From: Propionibacteriaceae bacterium | Lineage (GTDB): Bacteria; Actinomycetota; Actinomycetes; Propionibacteriales; Propionibacteriaceae | DNA: 48,653 nt | NCBI GenBank assembly: GCA_030528545.1 | Contig: JAUMYR010000001.1 | Span: 41,577-90,229, forward strand | Reading direction: 5' to 3' | Shown: positions 25,072-33,864 of the stretch, piece by piece | Position numbering within the stretch: the stretch's first letter is position 1 | Layout of the letters: every line of letters begins with the position of its first letter | Notes under the pieces: model-generated | The model's input: only the letters and a program-made list of their open reading frames with translations | Told to the model about the DNA's origin: nothing | Database searches by the model: none | Made by a program: the position numbers and the translations under genes

Positions 25072-26195
25072 ATCAGCGCCTCCACCCGCTCCAGGTTCGT
25101 GGCCATCCGCACCCGCCACTCCGGCATGCCCGCACGCAGCGGGTCGGCCAAACGCAACAGCAGCGACCGGGCGATACCGAGCCGCAATTGCTCCGCCGAC
25201 GGGACGGTGCCACCAGCTTCTTCATAGCCGGAGATGAAGGAACGCCCACAGTCGCGTTCGGCGACCGCTAAATAGGAGCCAAGGTCGCAGGCCGGGGCCG
25301 ATAGGCACGCCCGGTCGAAATCAGTCAGCCAGATCTGTCCATCCGAAAGCCGGACTAGGACCTGGTCGGGGGACATATCGCCGTGGGAGAGCACCGGGTC
25401 CCCCACGAAACCGGCGTCCGCGATGTGACGCCCCACCGCCCTCACCCGTTCTGCTAGCTCTGGGGCGAGCAGATCGAGCAAGGCCGCGTGAGCCTCGGCC
25501 TGTGCCGGGATATCGGAGGCGCGTCCGGTCAGGCTCGCAGCGAGTTCTTCGGGCAGCGATCCGGTCGCCGCGTGCAGAGCGGCCAGTTCCGCTCCGGCGG
25601 ACCGGCTGGCGCTGAGCAGCGGGCATCGGGCGAGATCACCGTCTCCGACGAAGGCCATGACGTTCAGGTGCCTGTTGGATCCGTCGTCATGGCGCCGCGG
25701 GACCGAGACGACTGAGGCGATGAGCCGATGGAAATCGGTGCCGAGTGGGTGGGCCTTCGTCTCGACCCGCACGACCCGGCTACCCTGAAGAAGCACGGCA
25801 CGGCGCAGCGGGTTGTAGCGCAACAGGTCGGGCGTCGACCATGGTCGCAGCCAGCCCGATACCGCAGCCTTGACCAGACGGGGACCCAGGCTCGGGTCGG
25901 CGGCCACTTCCCCGGTCTGCAGCACCAGATCTGGTTCCAGTTCCCGGTGCCCCACCCGCAACCCGTGTGGCTCCGCCCAGCGCTCGACCTTATGTACCTT
26001 GTTGTGGCTGACCGGCCAGAGCAGCCGAGCCCAGCCCACGGGTTCTGCGCTGGCTTGATCGGCTAGCGCGAAGGTGATCGACACATCGGGTTTGAGCCGG
26101 ACCCGGGACGCGCGAACCGGTTGCCTCATCCATTCACTGAGCTGGTCGGAGTCGAGCACGGACGCGAGGACCTCTGCGAATGGGCGCGTTGTCAT
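25068..26195 (-). CDS. APH-fold kinase 1 of the glycan cluster
   Basis: A 375-residue APH-family phosphotransferase. The N-terminal lobe is divergent. The catalytic loop reads HGDMSPDQ (H271, D273, Q278), again with Gln in place of the canonical Asn, and the metal-binding motif is LTDFDRA (D292, D294), followed by APACDLGSYL as in the APH family. It is translationally coupled at both ends: its ATG overlaps the ABC exporter stop by four bases and its stop overlaps kinase 2 by four bases. The two kinases differ strongly in sequence, so they probably act on different substrates or on successive steps. Candidate substrates are a free sugar, a glycolipid or a polyol; this is inference from context. 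Confidence 0.8.
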   Translation of the reverse strand: MTTRPFAEVLASVLDSDQLSEWMRQPVRASRVRLKPDVSITFALADQASAEPVGWARLLWPVSHNKVHKVERWAEPHGLRVGHRELEPDLVLQTGEVAADPSLGPRLVKAAVSGWLRPWSTPDLLRYNPLRRAVLLQGSRVVRVETKAHPLGTDFHRLIASVVSVPRRHDDGSNRHLNVMAFVGDGDLARCPLLSASRSAGAELAALHAATGSLPEELAASLTGRASDIPAQAEAHAALLDLLAPELAERVRAVGRHIADAGFVGDPVLSHGDMSPDQVLVRLSDGQIWLTDFDRACLSAPACDLGSYLAVAERDCGRSFISGYEEAGGTVPSAEQLRLGIARSLLLRLADPLRAGMPEWRVRMATNLERVEALI

Positions 26196-28000
26196 GGTGT
26201 GCCTCCAATCCTGATATCGTCCATGGCTGTCCCGCTACCTGCTTTGACCCAAGCGCGGAACGCCTGGCTGGTCGCGTACAACTGTTCTGGGGAATCGTCG
26301 AGCAGTACCTGGCCTGCCTCCAGCCAGATGACCCTGGTGGCCCGCAGGGCGACCTCCGCGTCGTGGGTGACGGCGAGGGTCGTGCGTCCCTGGACCAGTT
26401 CATCGATGGCTTCCAGCACGAGGCCAGCCGACTTTGGGTCCAGCCCGGTGGTCGCCTCGTCGAGGATGACGACCGGGGAGTCGCGCAGCAGGGCGCGGGC
26501 GATCGCGATCCGCTGCCGCTGGCCGCCCGAGAGAGTGCCACCACGCTCCCCCACGACCGTGTCATAACCGTCCGGCTGTTGCAGGATGAACTCATGGGCG
26601 CTCGCGGCCTTGGCCGCAGCGACGATTTCCTCGTCGGTGGCGTCCGCGCGTCCCATCCGGATGTTTTCCCGGATGGTGCCGACGAACAGCACCGCCTCCT
26701 GATGCAACAGGGACACGTTCGCCCGCAACTGAGCCAGGTCAAGGTCTGGCAGGGGGTGCCCATCGAGACTCACCGTCCCCGAGACCGGGTCCATGGAACG
26801 GACCAGCAGCGACACTAGGGTCGACTTGCCCGCCCCGGAAGGTCCGATGATGGCGACTCGCTCGCCGGGATTCACCGTCAGGTTCAGTCCGCGCAGCACA
26901 TCGACACCGTCATATTGCGTGGTGACGTTGACGAACCTCACCTGGCCGCGCACCGCCTTCGGCCGGATCGGCACGTCCGGGCTAACCACGTCCGGTTCGA
27001 TGTCCATCAGGTCGGCGACTCTCTCCCCCGAGGCACTCGCCCTAGCGATACGCCCTGTGTACTTGGCCATGTCACGAAGCGGCTTCATGGTTGTTCGCAG
27101 GTAGGTGGTGAACAACACTAGGTCGCCGAGGGTCATCGCCCCATCGAGGACCCGCAAACCGCCGCCGACCATGACGACCGCTGTCGCGATGCCGACGATG
27201 AAATCGGTGCCGCGTTCCAGCCTGGCGGCGAGCCTGCGGGACATGACGCCCTGGTGCAGCGATTCGGTGTTGGCCTTGACGAAGCGTTTCTCGACCATGC
27301 GCTCCAGCCCGTAGGCCTGCACGACCTTGATCGACGACAGCGTTTCCTGTGCGGCGTTGGCGAGCTGGCCCTCACCCTTTCGGGTCTTGCGGGAGGCGAC
27401 CGTGATCTTCTTCGAGGTCCCCGAGGAGGTCAGGACGAACACCAGGATCGCCACCAGCACCACCACCGCCAGCAGCGGATCGAGCAGGAACATCACCACG
27501 AGCATCACGAGCAGGGTCAGCATGTTAGCCAGCAGGGGCAGCCCGGCCGTGATCGAGACCTCCTGCATCCGAGCCACATCGCCGACGATCCGCTGCACGG
27601 TATCGGCGCTGCGGTTGCGGGAGTGGAATTGCTGGGACAGGCCTTGCACGTGCTGGAACACCCGTCCACGCAACGAGGTCGCGGCGCGCGAACCCACTAG
27701 TGCGAAACAGACTGTGGCGAGGTAATTGCTCACCGCTCGCAGCGCCACGATCAGGATCAGCGCGACGCCACACCACAGCAGCAGCGTCAGGGTCGCAGGC
27801 TGCTGGGACACTTCGGCGCCCAGAGACACCGACACCGCGTCCACGACGATCTTCATCGGCCAAGGCTCCAAGACGCGGAACGCCACTTCGAACAGCAGGG
27901 CGAAAGTGCCGATCAGGATCATGCCGGAATGCGGTGCGACATCTGGCCGGATCAGCGAGAGGCTGCGCCGCATCGGCGACTTCGCTCCTCGCTCAGCCAT
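26192..28000 (-). CDS. ABC exporter (fused permease and ATPase) of the glycan cluster
   Basis: A 602-residue type IV ABC half-transporter that would work as a homodimer. The N-terminal membrane domain has six predicted helices (about residues 25-320). The ATPase domain shows Walker A (IGPSGAGKS), Q-loop (LLHQEAVLF), signature LSGGQRQRIAIARA, Walker B (VVILDEATTGLD) and the H-loop (VTHDAE). It resembles MsbA-like lipid and oligosaccharide-lipid exporters. The ATG at 28000 has GAGGT five bases upstream and overlaps the glycosyltransferase stop by eight bases. The context suggests it exports the glycolipid or glycan built by the adjacent enzymes. Confidence 0.92.
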   Translation of the reverse strand: MAERGAKSPMRRSLSLIRPDVAPHSGMILIGTFALLFEVAFRVLEPWPMKIVVDAVSVSLGAEVSQQPATLTLLLWCGVALILIVALRAVSNYLATVCFALVGSRAATSLRGRVFQHVQGLSQQFHSRNRSADTVQRIVGDVARMQEVSITAGLPLLANMLTLLVMLVVMFLLDPLLAVVVLVAILVFVLTSSGTSKKITVASRKTRKGEGQLANAAQETLSSIKVVQAYGLERMVEKRFVKANTESLHQGVMSRRLAARLERGTDFIVGIATAVVMVGGGLRVLDGAMTLGDLVLFTTYLRTTMKPLRDMAKYTGRIARASASGERVADLMDIEPDVVSPDVPIRPKAVRGQVRFVNVTTQYDGVDVLRGLNLTVNPGERVAIIGPSGAGKSTLVSLLVRSMDPVSGTVSLDGHPLPDLDLAQLRANVSLLHQEAVLFVGTIRENIRMGRADATDEEIVAAAKAASAHEFILQQPDGYDTVVGERGGTLSGGQRQRIAIARALLRDSPVVILDEATTGLDPKSAGLVLEAIDELVQGRTTLAVTHDAEVALRATRVIWLEAGQVLLDDSPEQLYATSQAFRAWVKAGSGTAMDDIRIGGTP

Positions 28001-29123
28001 GCGGCACCTCACATCGCGCCAGATCAAGGATCCGGTCCACGACACCCGACCAGCTGTGGCGAGACTCGGCTTGTTTCCGGCCCCGGGCCCCCAGCTCCGC
28101 ACGGAGCTTCGGGTCGGTGGCTAGTTTGTCGAGCGCGGCGGCCAGCGCGGCCGGGTCGGAGGGGGGAACCAAGGTCCCCAGCTCGCTCAGCAGCTCTGGC
28201 AGCTGCCCCACCCCGGACGCCACGACGGGCAGTCCAGCGGCGAGGTACTCGTAGACCTTGAGCGGGGAGAAGTACTGTTCGTCGTCGCCTCCGAGGTCGG
28301 GATAGGGCGCCACACCGATGGCCGAACCGCTCAGCTGCCGCGGCATCTCCTGGGGAGCAACCGCGCCTCGGAAGTCGACCTCAAGGCCGAGGCTTTCGGC
28401 CTGAGCCTCCAGTGCCTCGCGCTCCGGGCCATCGCCGATGATCCGCAGCCGCCACTTCTCCTGAGCCTGCCCCGCGGCAGAGATCAGGTCGCTCACTCCG
28501 TGCCAGGGCTTGAGCGTTCCCACGAAGGTCACGACCGGGATTCCCGGCTCTTCAGGCTGCGGCTGGATCCTGGTGACGCTCACCCCATTCGCGACGGTAT
28601 GCGCCCGATCGGTGCCGGTCTGTTCGCGCACCCAGTCGCGCACCGGATCGGACACACAGATGGTCGCCGCGGCGCCCATGACCTGAAGTTTCAGCGCACC
28701 GCGCGCCGCCAGCTCGTCCACCAGGACCCGGTGGGTGCGCTGCTCATCGATCAACGGAGCGTTGACCTCCAGCACCCCAGGACATCCAGTCATGGCGAAG
28801 ACTTCAGCCAGCACCGTGCTGAACAGCGAATAGCGCTCATAAACCAGGTCGGCTCCGTCCACCACGATACGCTGCACGATCTCGGCTGAGGCCTGCTGCT
28901 GGGCATATTCGCGCTCGGCGGGGGTGTCGGAACGCACCGGCACCTCCACGACCTTTAGATCGGCGAGGTCCGGTGGTACCTCGCGGCCCTTCTTCGCCGC
29001 GTACACCACGACCTCGTGGCCACGCGCACGCAGTTCGCGCACCACTTCCTGGATGTGGACGCTGGCTCCCTTGGTACCGAATACGGGAATCCCCGGGTCG
29101 ACACAGACATAGGCGATCCTCAT
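27993..29123 (-). CDS. GT4-family glycosyltransferase B
   Basis: A 376-residue retaining glycosyltransferase of the GT-B fold. The N-terminal acceptor domain starts MRIAYVCVDPGIPVFGTKGAS, with the glycine-rich loop and HIQEVVRELRARGHEV. The C-terminal donor domain carries VTFVGTLKPWHGVSDLI, the IIGDGPE strand and the E-x(7)-E-like motif FSPLKVYEYLAAGLPVVAS that binds the nucleotide-sugar. No membrane segment is visible, so it acts on the cytoplasmic side. Its ATG overlaps the stop of the preceding glycosyltransferase by four bases. Donor and acceptor are unknown; UDP-glucuronate or another UDP-sugar is possible given the dehydrogenase in the cluster. Confidence 0.9.
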   Translation of the reverse strand: MRIAYVCVDPGIPVFGTKGASVHIQEVVRELRARGHEVVVYAAKKGREVPPDLADLKVVEVPVRSDTPAEREYAQQQASAEIVQRIVVDGADLVYERYSLFSTVLAEVFAMTGCPGVLEVNAPLIDEQRTHRVLVDELAARGALKLQVMGAAATICVSDPVRDWVREQTGTDRAHTVANGVSVTRIQPQPEEPGIPVVTFVGTLKPWHGVSDLISAAGQAQEKWRLRIIGDGPEREALEAQAESLGLEVDFRGAVAPQEMPRQLSGSAIGVAPYPDLGGDDEQYFSPLKVYEYLAAGLPVVASGVGQLPELLSELGTLVPPSDPAALAAALDKLATDPKLRAELGARGRKQAESRHSWSGVVDRILDLARCEVPHG

Positions 29124-30322
29124 GATCGGGCTCCCGCCTCGCTAGCCCATGCGGCCAGACGGGCCGCCTGACGACGGCTGTCGAACTGTTCCTCGATCAA
29201 CGCCCGGGCGTTGGCCGTCAGGGGAGCCACCGGAACGCGGCCCGCGGCGATCTCGTCCAAGGCGGAACTGAGACCAGCCACGTCTCCGGGGCTCAGCAAA
29301 ACTCCGGTCTGGCCATCGCGCACCACCTCGGGCAACCCGCTGACGGAGGTCGCGATCACCGGTGTACCGAGGGCCATCGCCTCAAGCACCACGGTCGGCA
29401 AACCATCGATGTTGCCATCCGCGGCCGGAACACACGGCGCGACGAACACGTCCGCTGACCGGACGAGCTTGCTGACCTCCTCCTGGGTCAGCGGGCCGAG
29501 CAAACGCACCCTCTCGCTGAGACCAAGCCGCTCGATCTGGGCCAGTAATTCCTCGCGTAGTTCGCCCGATCCGGCTATCTCCACCTCGACCGGGGCGGAC
29601 ATGCGGGCTACCGCGTCAATGAGATCACCAAAGCCTTTCTTTGGCACTAGGCGTCCGACCGCCGCGACCCGCAGCGGATTGGATGGGACGCCGGGCTCCT
29701 GGTAGCCGAAACGATCCAGTTCGAGCGCGTTGTATTGCAGGCTGATCCGGGCTCCGGTCCCATTCAGCACCTGCTTCAGGTAGTCATCATTGAACTGGCT
29801 GATCGCGATCACCCGGTCTGCGTCCCCGCAGATGAGGCGCAACCAGTCCATGTCCACCGACTCGTGGTAGATATCCTTGGCGTGGGTGGTGATCGAATAG
29901 GGCACGCCGGTCAGTTGTCCGGCAAGCCAGGCCATGCGGCCAGCCAGCGAGGCGAAGTGGGCGTGCAGATATTCAATTCCGTCGTCTAGCACCGCTTCGG
30001 CCAGGGCCACTCCCTGGGCCACCTCGTCGGCGGGCAGTCCGGCCAGATATGGCAGCAGAGCCGGGAACCTGGCGGCTATCTCGGGACGTTGCAGGGCTTT
30101 CGATAGCTGCGGCCAGAACTCGCTCGCCTTCAGCGGCCGGGGCAGCCACGACACTTCGGCCTTGACCCGGGCGATCTCTGGGTGGAACCGGGCATCGGTG
30201 GTCGGACGCAGCGCATAGATGCGCAGGTCATCGCCATGGGCCTCCCGGGCGAGGATCTCGGTGACCACGAAGGTCTCCGAAAAACGTGGGTAAACCTTGA
30301 GAACATAACCGACGCGGGTCAT
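29120..30322 (-). CDS. GT4-family glycosyltransferase A (colanic-acid type)
   Basis: A 400-residue GT-B glycosyltransferase. The N-terminus (VGYVLKVYPRFSETFVVTEI) and the central HAHFASLAGRMAWLAG and SITTHAKDIY motifs are typical of the subgroup that includes WcaL-like enzymes of exopolysaccharide pathways. The donor domain has VGRLVPKKGFGDLI, the IAGSGEL strand, and GLPTVVLEAMALGTPVIATSVSGLPEVV with the nucleotide-sugar-binding glutamates. It is coupled by four-base overlaps to the genes on both sides. It is cytoplasmic and probably adds one sugar to a growing oligosaccharide or lipid-linked acceptor. Confidence 0.9.
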   Translation of the reverse strand: MTRVGYVLKVYPRFSETFVVTEILAREAHGDDLRIYALRPTTDARFHPEIARVKAEVSWLPRPLKASEFWPQLSKALQRPEIAARFPALLPYLAGLPADEVAQGVALAEAVLDDGIEYLHAHFASLAGRMAWLAGQLTGVPYSITTHAKDIYHESVDMDWLRLICGDADRVIAISQFNDDYLKQVLNGTGARISLQYNALELDRFGYQEPGVPSNPLRVAAVGRLVPKKGFGDLIDAVARMSAPVEVEIAGSGELREELLAQIERLGLSERVRLLGPLTQEEVSKLVRSADVFVAPCVPAADGNIDGLPTVVLEAMALGTPVIATSVSGLPEVVRDGQTGVLLSPGDVAGLSSALDEIAAGRVPVAPLTANARALIEEQFDSRRQAARLAAWASEAGARS

Positions 30323-31509
30323 GCGGCACCTCCTATTTGCCTGTGAAATCGGGCCCCCTCAAGCAGGTCGGCCGCATAGTGTCCAGTGGTGTGCAGGCCA
30401 TCCCGGAGGATGGCAGAACGGTCAATGCGATGGGTAACCGCTTCGGCGGCCCAGACCGACAGCGCCTCGGCGCTGACCTCGGCAGAGCGCAAGTAGTCCA
30501 AGACGCCCACGCTGCTAAGGGAGCGGGCGCGAATAAGCTGTTCCAGACGAGGGACCTCGCGCGGGATGATGAGCCCAGGGGTCTCGGTCGCCAGGATCTC
30601 GCACACCGTGTTGTAACCGCCCATCGCGATCACGGCCGCCGCATCAGCGATCTGGCTGGACAGGCCTGGCCAGGACTGATGGACCTCGGCGCCGGGACCA
30701 GCGGCGGCCGACAGGGCCTGGAACTCGGCCTCCTCCAACTGCGGGCCGGTCACCACGACATGCCGGTGCCCGGCGGGCGGACGCATCGCCACCGCGGCAC
30801 GCAGCATCTGATGGCCGTCGGAGCCGCCACCGGCGGTCGTCAAGATAAAGGGGCGCGGAGCCGGTTCGGTGCCGTGGTCAGTGACCCGGCGCCCTTTGGC
30901 GAGGTAACCGGTGAAGCGGATCCGATCGCTCAGCGCGGGAGGAGCCTCCCCGGTCGCGATCGGGTCGTGCACGGCGGGGTCGCCGTAGACCCACACCTCG
31001 TCGACCAGGCTACGCAGTAGTTTGGGATCACCGAGTTTCTCCCATTCGGCCTTCGCGACCTCGGGTTCATCAAGCACCTCACGCAGACCGAGCACGACCC
31101 GAGAAGCGGGATTCTGGGCGCGAAGCCGCAGCAAGGGTTCGCGCAGTTCCTTCCAGACGCCGTAGATATGCCGGTCGATGATGACCAGATCCGGAGAGAA
31201 ACCAAGGAGGGCGGCCTCAAGCAGGCTGGACCTCAGGTTGATGAGCGCCTGAGTTCCCCCAGCCAGGTTGCGCGGCTCATAGCCGCCCTTACCCTTGGCG
31301 ATCCCTGGAATGGTCACCCAGTCAAAACCCTCCGGCAACGGAAACCGGAAGGCGGGCGCGAGTCCCGACACCAGCAGTCCCGCCACGGCGGTACCGGTGC
31401 GTTCGGGTACCACGCGCGCAATGTGATGCGCGATCGCCAGATTCCGCCGCACATGACCCAATCCCTGCGAGTCATGGCTGTACAGCAGCACCCTGTGGGT
31501 CTCCGCCAT
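30319..31509 (-). CDS. MurG-like glycosyltransferase, first gene of the glycan operon
   Basis: A 396-residue protein of GT-B fold related to the MurG/GT28 group. The N-terminus reads RVLLYSHDSQGLGHVRRNLAIA, with the glycine-rich acceptor loop. The C-terminal donor domain has ILTTAGGGSDGHQML and the MGGYNTVCEIL motif followed by PGLIIPREVPRLEQLIRA, equivalent to the UDP-sugar-binding loop of MurG. The ATG at 31509 has GAGGGG seven bases upstream; an earlier ATG at 31542 lacks one. It heads a six-gene unit with successive four- to eight-base overlaps. Homologues are generally annotated only as glycosyltransferases; substrate and product are not known to me. Confidence 0.88.
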   Translation of the reverse strand: MAETHRVLLYSHDSQGLGHVRRNLAIAHHIARVVPERTGTAVAGLLVSGLAPAFRFPLPEGFDWVTIPGIAKGKGGYEPRNLAGGTQALINLRSSLLEAALLGFSPDLVIIDRHIYGVWKELREPLLRLRAQNPASRVVLGLREVLDEPEVAKAEWEKLGDPKLLRSLVDEVWVYGDPAVHDPIATGEAPPALSDRIRFTGYLAKGRRVTDHGTEPAPRPFILTTAGGGSDGHQMLRAAVAMRPPAGHRHVVVTGPQLEEAEFQALSAAAGPGAEVHQSWPGLSSQIADAAAVIAMGGYNTVCEILATETPGLIIPREVPRLEQLIRARSLSSVGVLDYLRSAEVSAEALSVWAAEAVTHRIDRSAILRDGLHTTGHYAADLLEGARFHRQIGGAA

Positions 31510-31637
31510 TGTTTTGCCCCTCTCAACCTTCGCCTCGCTCATGCGGTGCTTAGGTGTACCTTCTCAGGCAAGTACAAGGGAGCGATGAGCCCGAAGTGAG
31601 AAACTTCTTAGAGAACTCGCTCAGACCCGGCGAAGGC

Positions 31638-33836
31638 TCAGTCTCCGGGCCGGCGGCTGAGCTGGCGCAGCACCGGAAGCAGGCTCATCCACCACTGTTC
31701 GGCCGGGCGCTGGCGCTGCCAATCCATCCGCATCTCGATGTCCCGGAAGGGAATCATGCCCTCCTCTCCAGGAACCGCATAGTCCCGGCTTCCGGCATTG
31801 ATCTGCTCGCTCAGGTAGGCGACCCCACGGGCCGCGAGCCGGGCCGCGTTGATCCTGTCGAAGGGGGTCGGGATGCCGCCCTGCTGCACGTGACCGAGCA
31901 CCGACTGACGAACCGAATAGGCGCCCTTCCCCTCGGCCTCGAAAAGCCGGGCGAGGACATCGGTGGTGTAAAAGTCCGAGGCATGCTCCCCGCGCACCGC
32001 CAGGTAAAAGTTGCGCCCGGACGCGAAACTCTCGACCAGTGCCGCCGAATCCGCCCGCAATTCCTCCAGGGTGATACCCACTTCGGGAAGGTAGACCCGC
32101 TCGGCTCCCCCGGCCAGGCCACCCATGAGCGTGAGGAAGCCGCACAACCGGCCCATGGTCTCGACGACGAAGGCACGCTTGCTGGCGGCGGCCGACTGAC
32201 GCAGCATATCGATGGAATCGACCACGACATTGAGCGCGGTGTCCGAACCGACAGACATCTTCCACCCAGGAAGGTTGTTGTCGATCGTGGCGGGCAAAGC
32301 GACGATTGGGATATCGAAAGCGGGATAGCGGCGCCTTTCCTCACTCATCAGACGCAGCCCGGCGTAGGCGTGAAAGCCCCCCGCGATAATCAACCCATCG
32401 AGCCGCGCCTCGTCCAGGCTGCGGGCGAGCGCGTAGAGATCTTCGGTGTCGGGGATGTAGCGCCGCGTGCCGAGGCTGGCCCCTCCGGTACCGGCCCACC
32501 CTTCGACATCCGACCACGCCAACTCAGTGAACTGGCCATCGCGCAGTCCCGGGAAACCCCCGCGGATACCGACCACCTGGTAGCCCTCGTGTAGGCCCAG
32601 GCGGACCACCGAGCGAACGATCTGGTTCATGCCGGGAGCCAGGGCCCCAGCGTGCATCATGCCAATCCGTTTCGCCGGTTCGCTCAGCTGCACCCTGGGC
32701 TCGGGTTCGCCGAGCGCGCGATAAATCCGAAACATCTCAACGAACCCGCTTCCCCGGCAGGACATGGCTTCGTCGTAGTGGCCTTCGGCCACGTGGGTGG
32801 CGACCGCCCTGGTGTTGGCTACCGCGGGGATCAGCGGCTCAAGGTGCAACGAGTTCCCCCGGACCGCGACCAGTTGCGGCTCGCGCTCGGGATGAGCCGT
32901 GAGCACCTCTTCCACCGCGGCCACACCGAGCATCGTCGGCATCCACCGATCGTAGGCGCTGGGTTTGCCGCCTCGTTGCACGTGGCCCAGGATCGTGACT
33001 CGGGCATCCTCACCCATACGCTCCTTCAGCATCGCCGCTATGGAATCCGCGGTGATCTTGGTGCCATGCCGGTCAGCCGCGCCCTCGGCGACCAGGACGA
33101 TGGAATCGCGCCTCCCGGCCTGCCTACCGGTGCGCAGGATGTCGCACATCCGGTCCTCCCAGCCATCCCTGGGGGGAACTTCCGGGAGCATCGCATAGTC
33201 GGCTCCGCCCGCGATCGCGCTCATCAGAGCGAGGTAACCACAGTGGCGTCCCATGACTTCAATGACGAAGGTCCGCTGGTGGCTGGCCGCGGTCGAACTG
33301 ATCGCGTCGATGGCCTCCGTGATGCGGTGCAGTGCCGAATCGGTGCCGATCGTCATGTCGGTACCGACCATGTCGTTGTCGATGGAGCCGACGATCCCGG
33401 CCATGATGAGGTATTTGTGCCGCTCAGCCTGCTCGGCCGAGATCTCGCCGCTGGCCGCCAGTTCCTCAATGAACTCTGGCCAGTGCTGCCGCAGCAGGCT
33501 CGTGCCGGTGAGGGAGCCGTCCCCTCCCACGACGACGACCCGGTCGATCCCCTCCCAGATCAGGTTCCGGCAGGCCCGCTTCATGCCTTCGCGAGTGCGG
33601 AAGTCGGCGCTGCGCGCCGTGCCGATGATGGTGCCGCCCTGGTTCAGGATGCCCGACACGTCGCCCCAGCCGAGCCTGCGGATACGTTCGCCGCCGTCCA
33701 CGGCGCCCTGCCATCCCTCCGTGATCGCGAATACCTCGGCACCCGCGTGGATGCCGGCTCGGACGATGGCCCTGACTACCGGGTTCATTCCCGGAGCGTC
33801 GCCACCACTGGTCAGAACTCCAATGCGAGCGGTCAT
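31638..33836 (-). CDS. Eukaryotic-type tandem-domain 6-phosphofructokinase
   Basis: ATP-dependent phosphofructokinase makes fructose 1,6-bisphosphate. At 732 residues it is twice the usual bacterial length and consists of two PFK domains. The N-half keeps the catalytic apparatus: GGDGS (104-108), SIDND (151-155), MGR (195-197) and HVQRGG (285-290). The C-half has lost the ATP loop (GGFHA, 486-490) and reads TIDNN (517-521), but keeps MGR (561-563) and HVQQGG (649-654). This is the plan of animal and fungal PFK, where the C-half is regulatory. Local similarity to human muscle PFK is striking, for example GTDMTIGTDSALHRI and EQWW near the end. It appears leaderless, with TAGGCT six bases before the ATG. 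Confidence 0.95.
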   Translation of the reverse strand: MTARIGVLTSGGDAPGMNPVVRAIVRAGIHAGAEVFAITEGWQGAVDGGERIRRLGWGDVSGILNQGGTIIGTARSADFRTREGMKRACRNLIWEGIDRVVVVGGDGSLTGTSLLRQHWPEFIEELAASGEISAEQAERHKYLIMAGIVGSIDNDMVGTDMTIGTDSALHRITEAIDAISSTAASHQRTFVIEVMGRHCGYLALMSAIAGGADYAMLPEVPPRDGWEDRMCDILRTGRQAGRRDSIVLVAEGAADRHGTKITADSIAAMLKERMGEDARVTILGHVQRGGKPSAYDRWMPTMLGVAAVEEVLTAHPEREPQLVAVRGNSLHLEPLIPAVANTRAVATHVAEGHYDEAMSCRGSGFVEMFRIYRALGEPEPRVQLSEPAKRIGMMHAGALAPGMNQIVRSVVRLGLHEGYQVVGIRGGFPGLRDGQFTELAWSDVEGWAGTGGASLGTRRYIPDTEDLYALARSLDEARLDGLIIAGGFHAYAGLRLMSEERRRYPAFDIPIVALPATIDNNLPGWKMSVGSDTALNVVVDSIDMLRQSAAASKRAFVVETMGRLCGFLTLMGGLAGGAERVYLPEVGITLEELRADSAALVESFASGRNFYLAVRGEHASDFYTTDVLARLFEAEGKGAYSVRQSVLGHVQQGGIPTPFDRINAARLAARGVAYLSEQINAGSRDYAVPGEEGMIPFRDIEMRMDWQRQRPAEQWWMSLLPVLRQLSRRPGD

Positions 33837-33842
33837 ATGCCC

Positions 33843-33848
33843 AGCCTA
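33843..33848 (-). promoter_or_regulatory. -10 element of a leaderless promoter for the phosphofructokinase gene
   Basis: On the minus strand TAGGCT is followed by six bases and the ATG. No ribosome-binding site is present. Confidence 0.5.
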
Positions 33849-33864
33849 ACGGCTCGGCCAGCGG

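Noticed and set aside
24100..26195. Aminoglycoside resistance genes
   Set aside because: The fold matches APH, but the Asn-to-Gln change in both catalytic loops and the tight operon with glycosyltransferases and an exporter favour sugar or lipid kinases.
22725..31509. Classical capsule or O-antigen locus
   Set aside because: There is no Wzx/Wzy, chain-length determinant or initiating phosphoglycosyl transferase, so the standard pathways do not fit.
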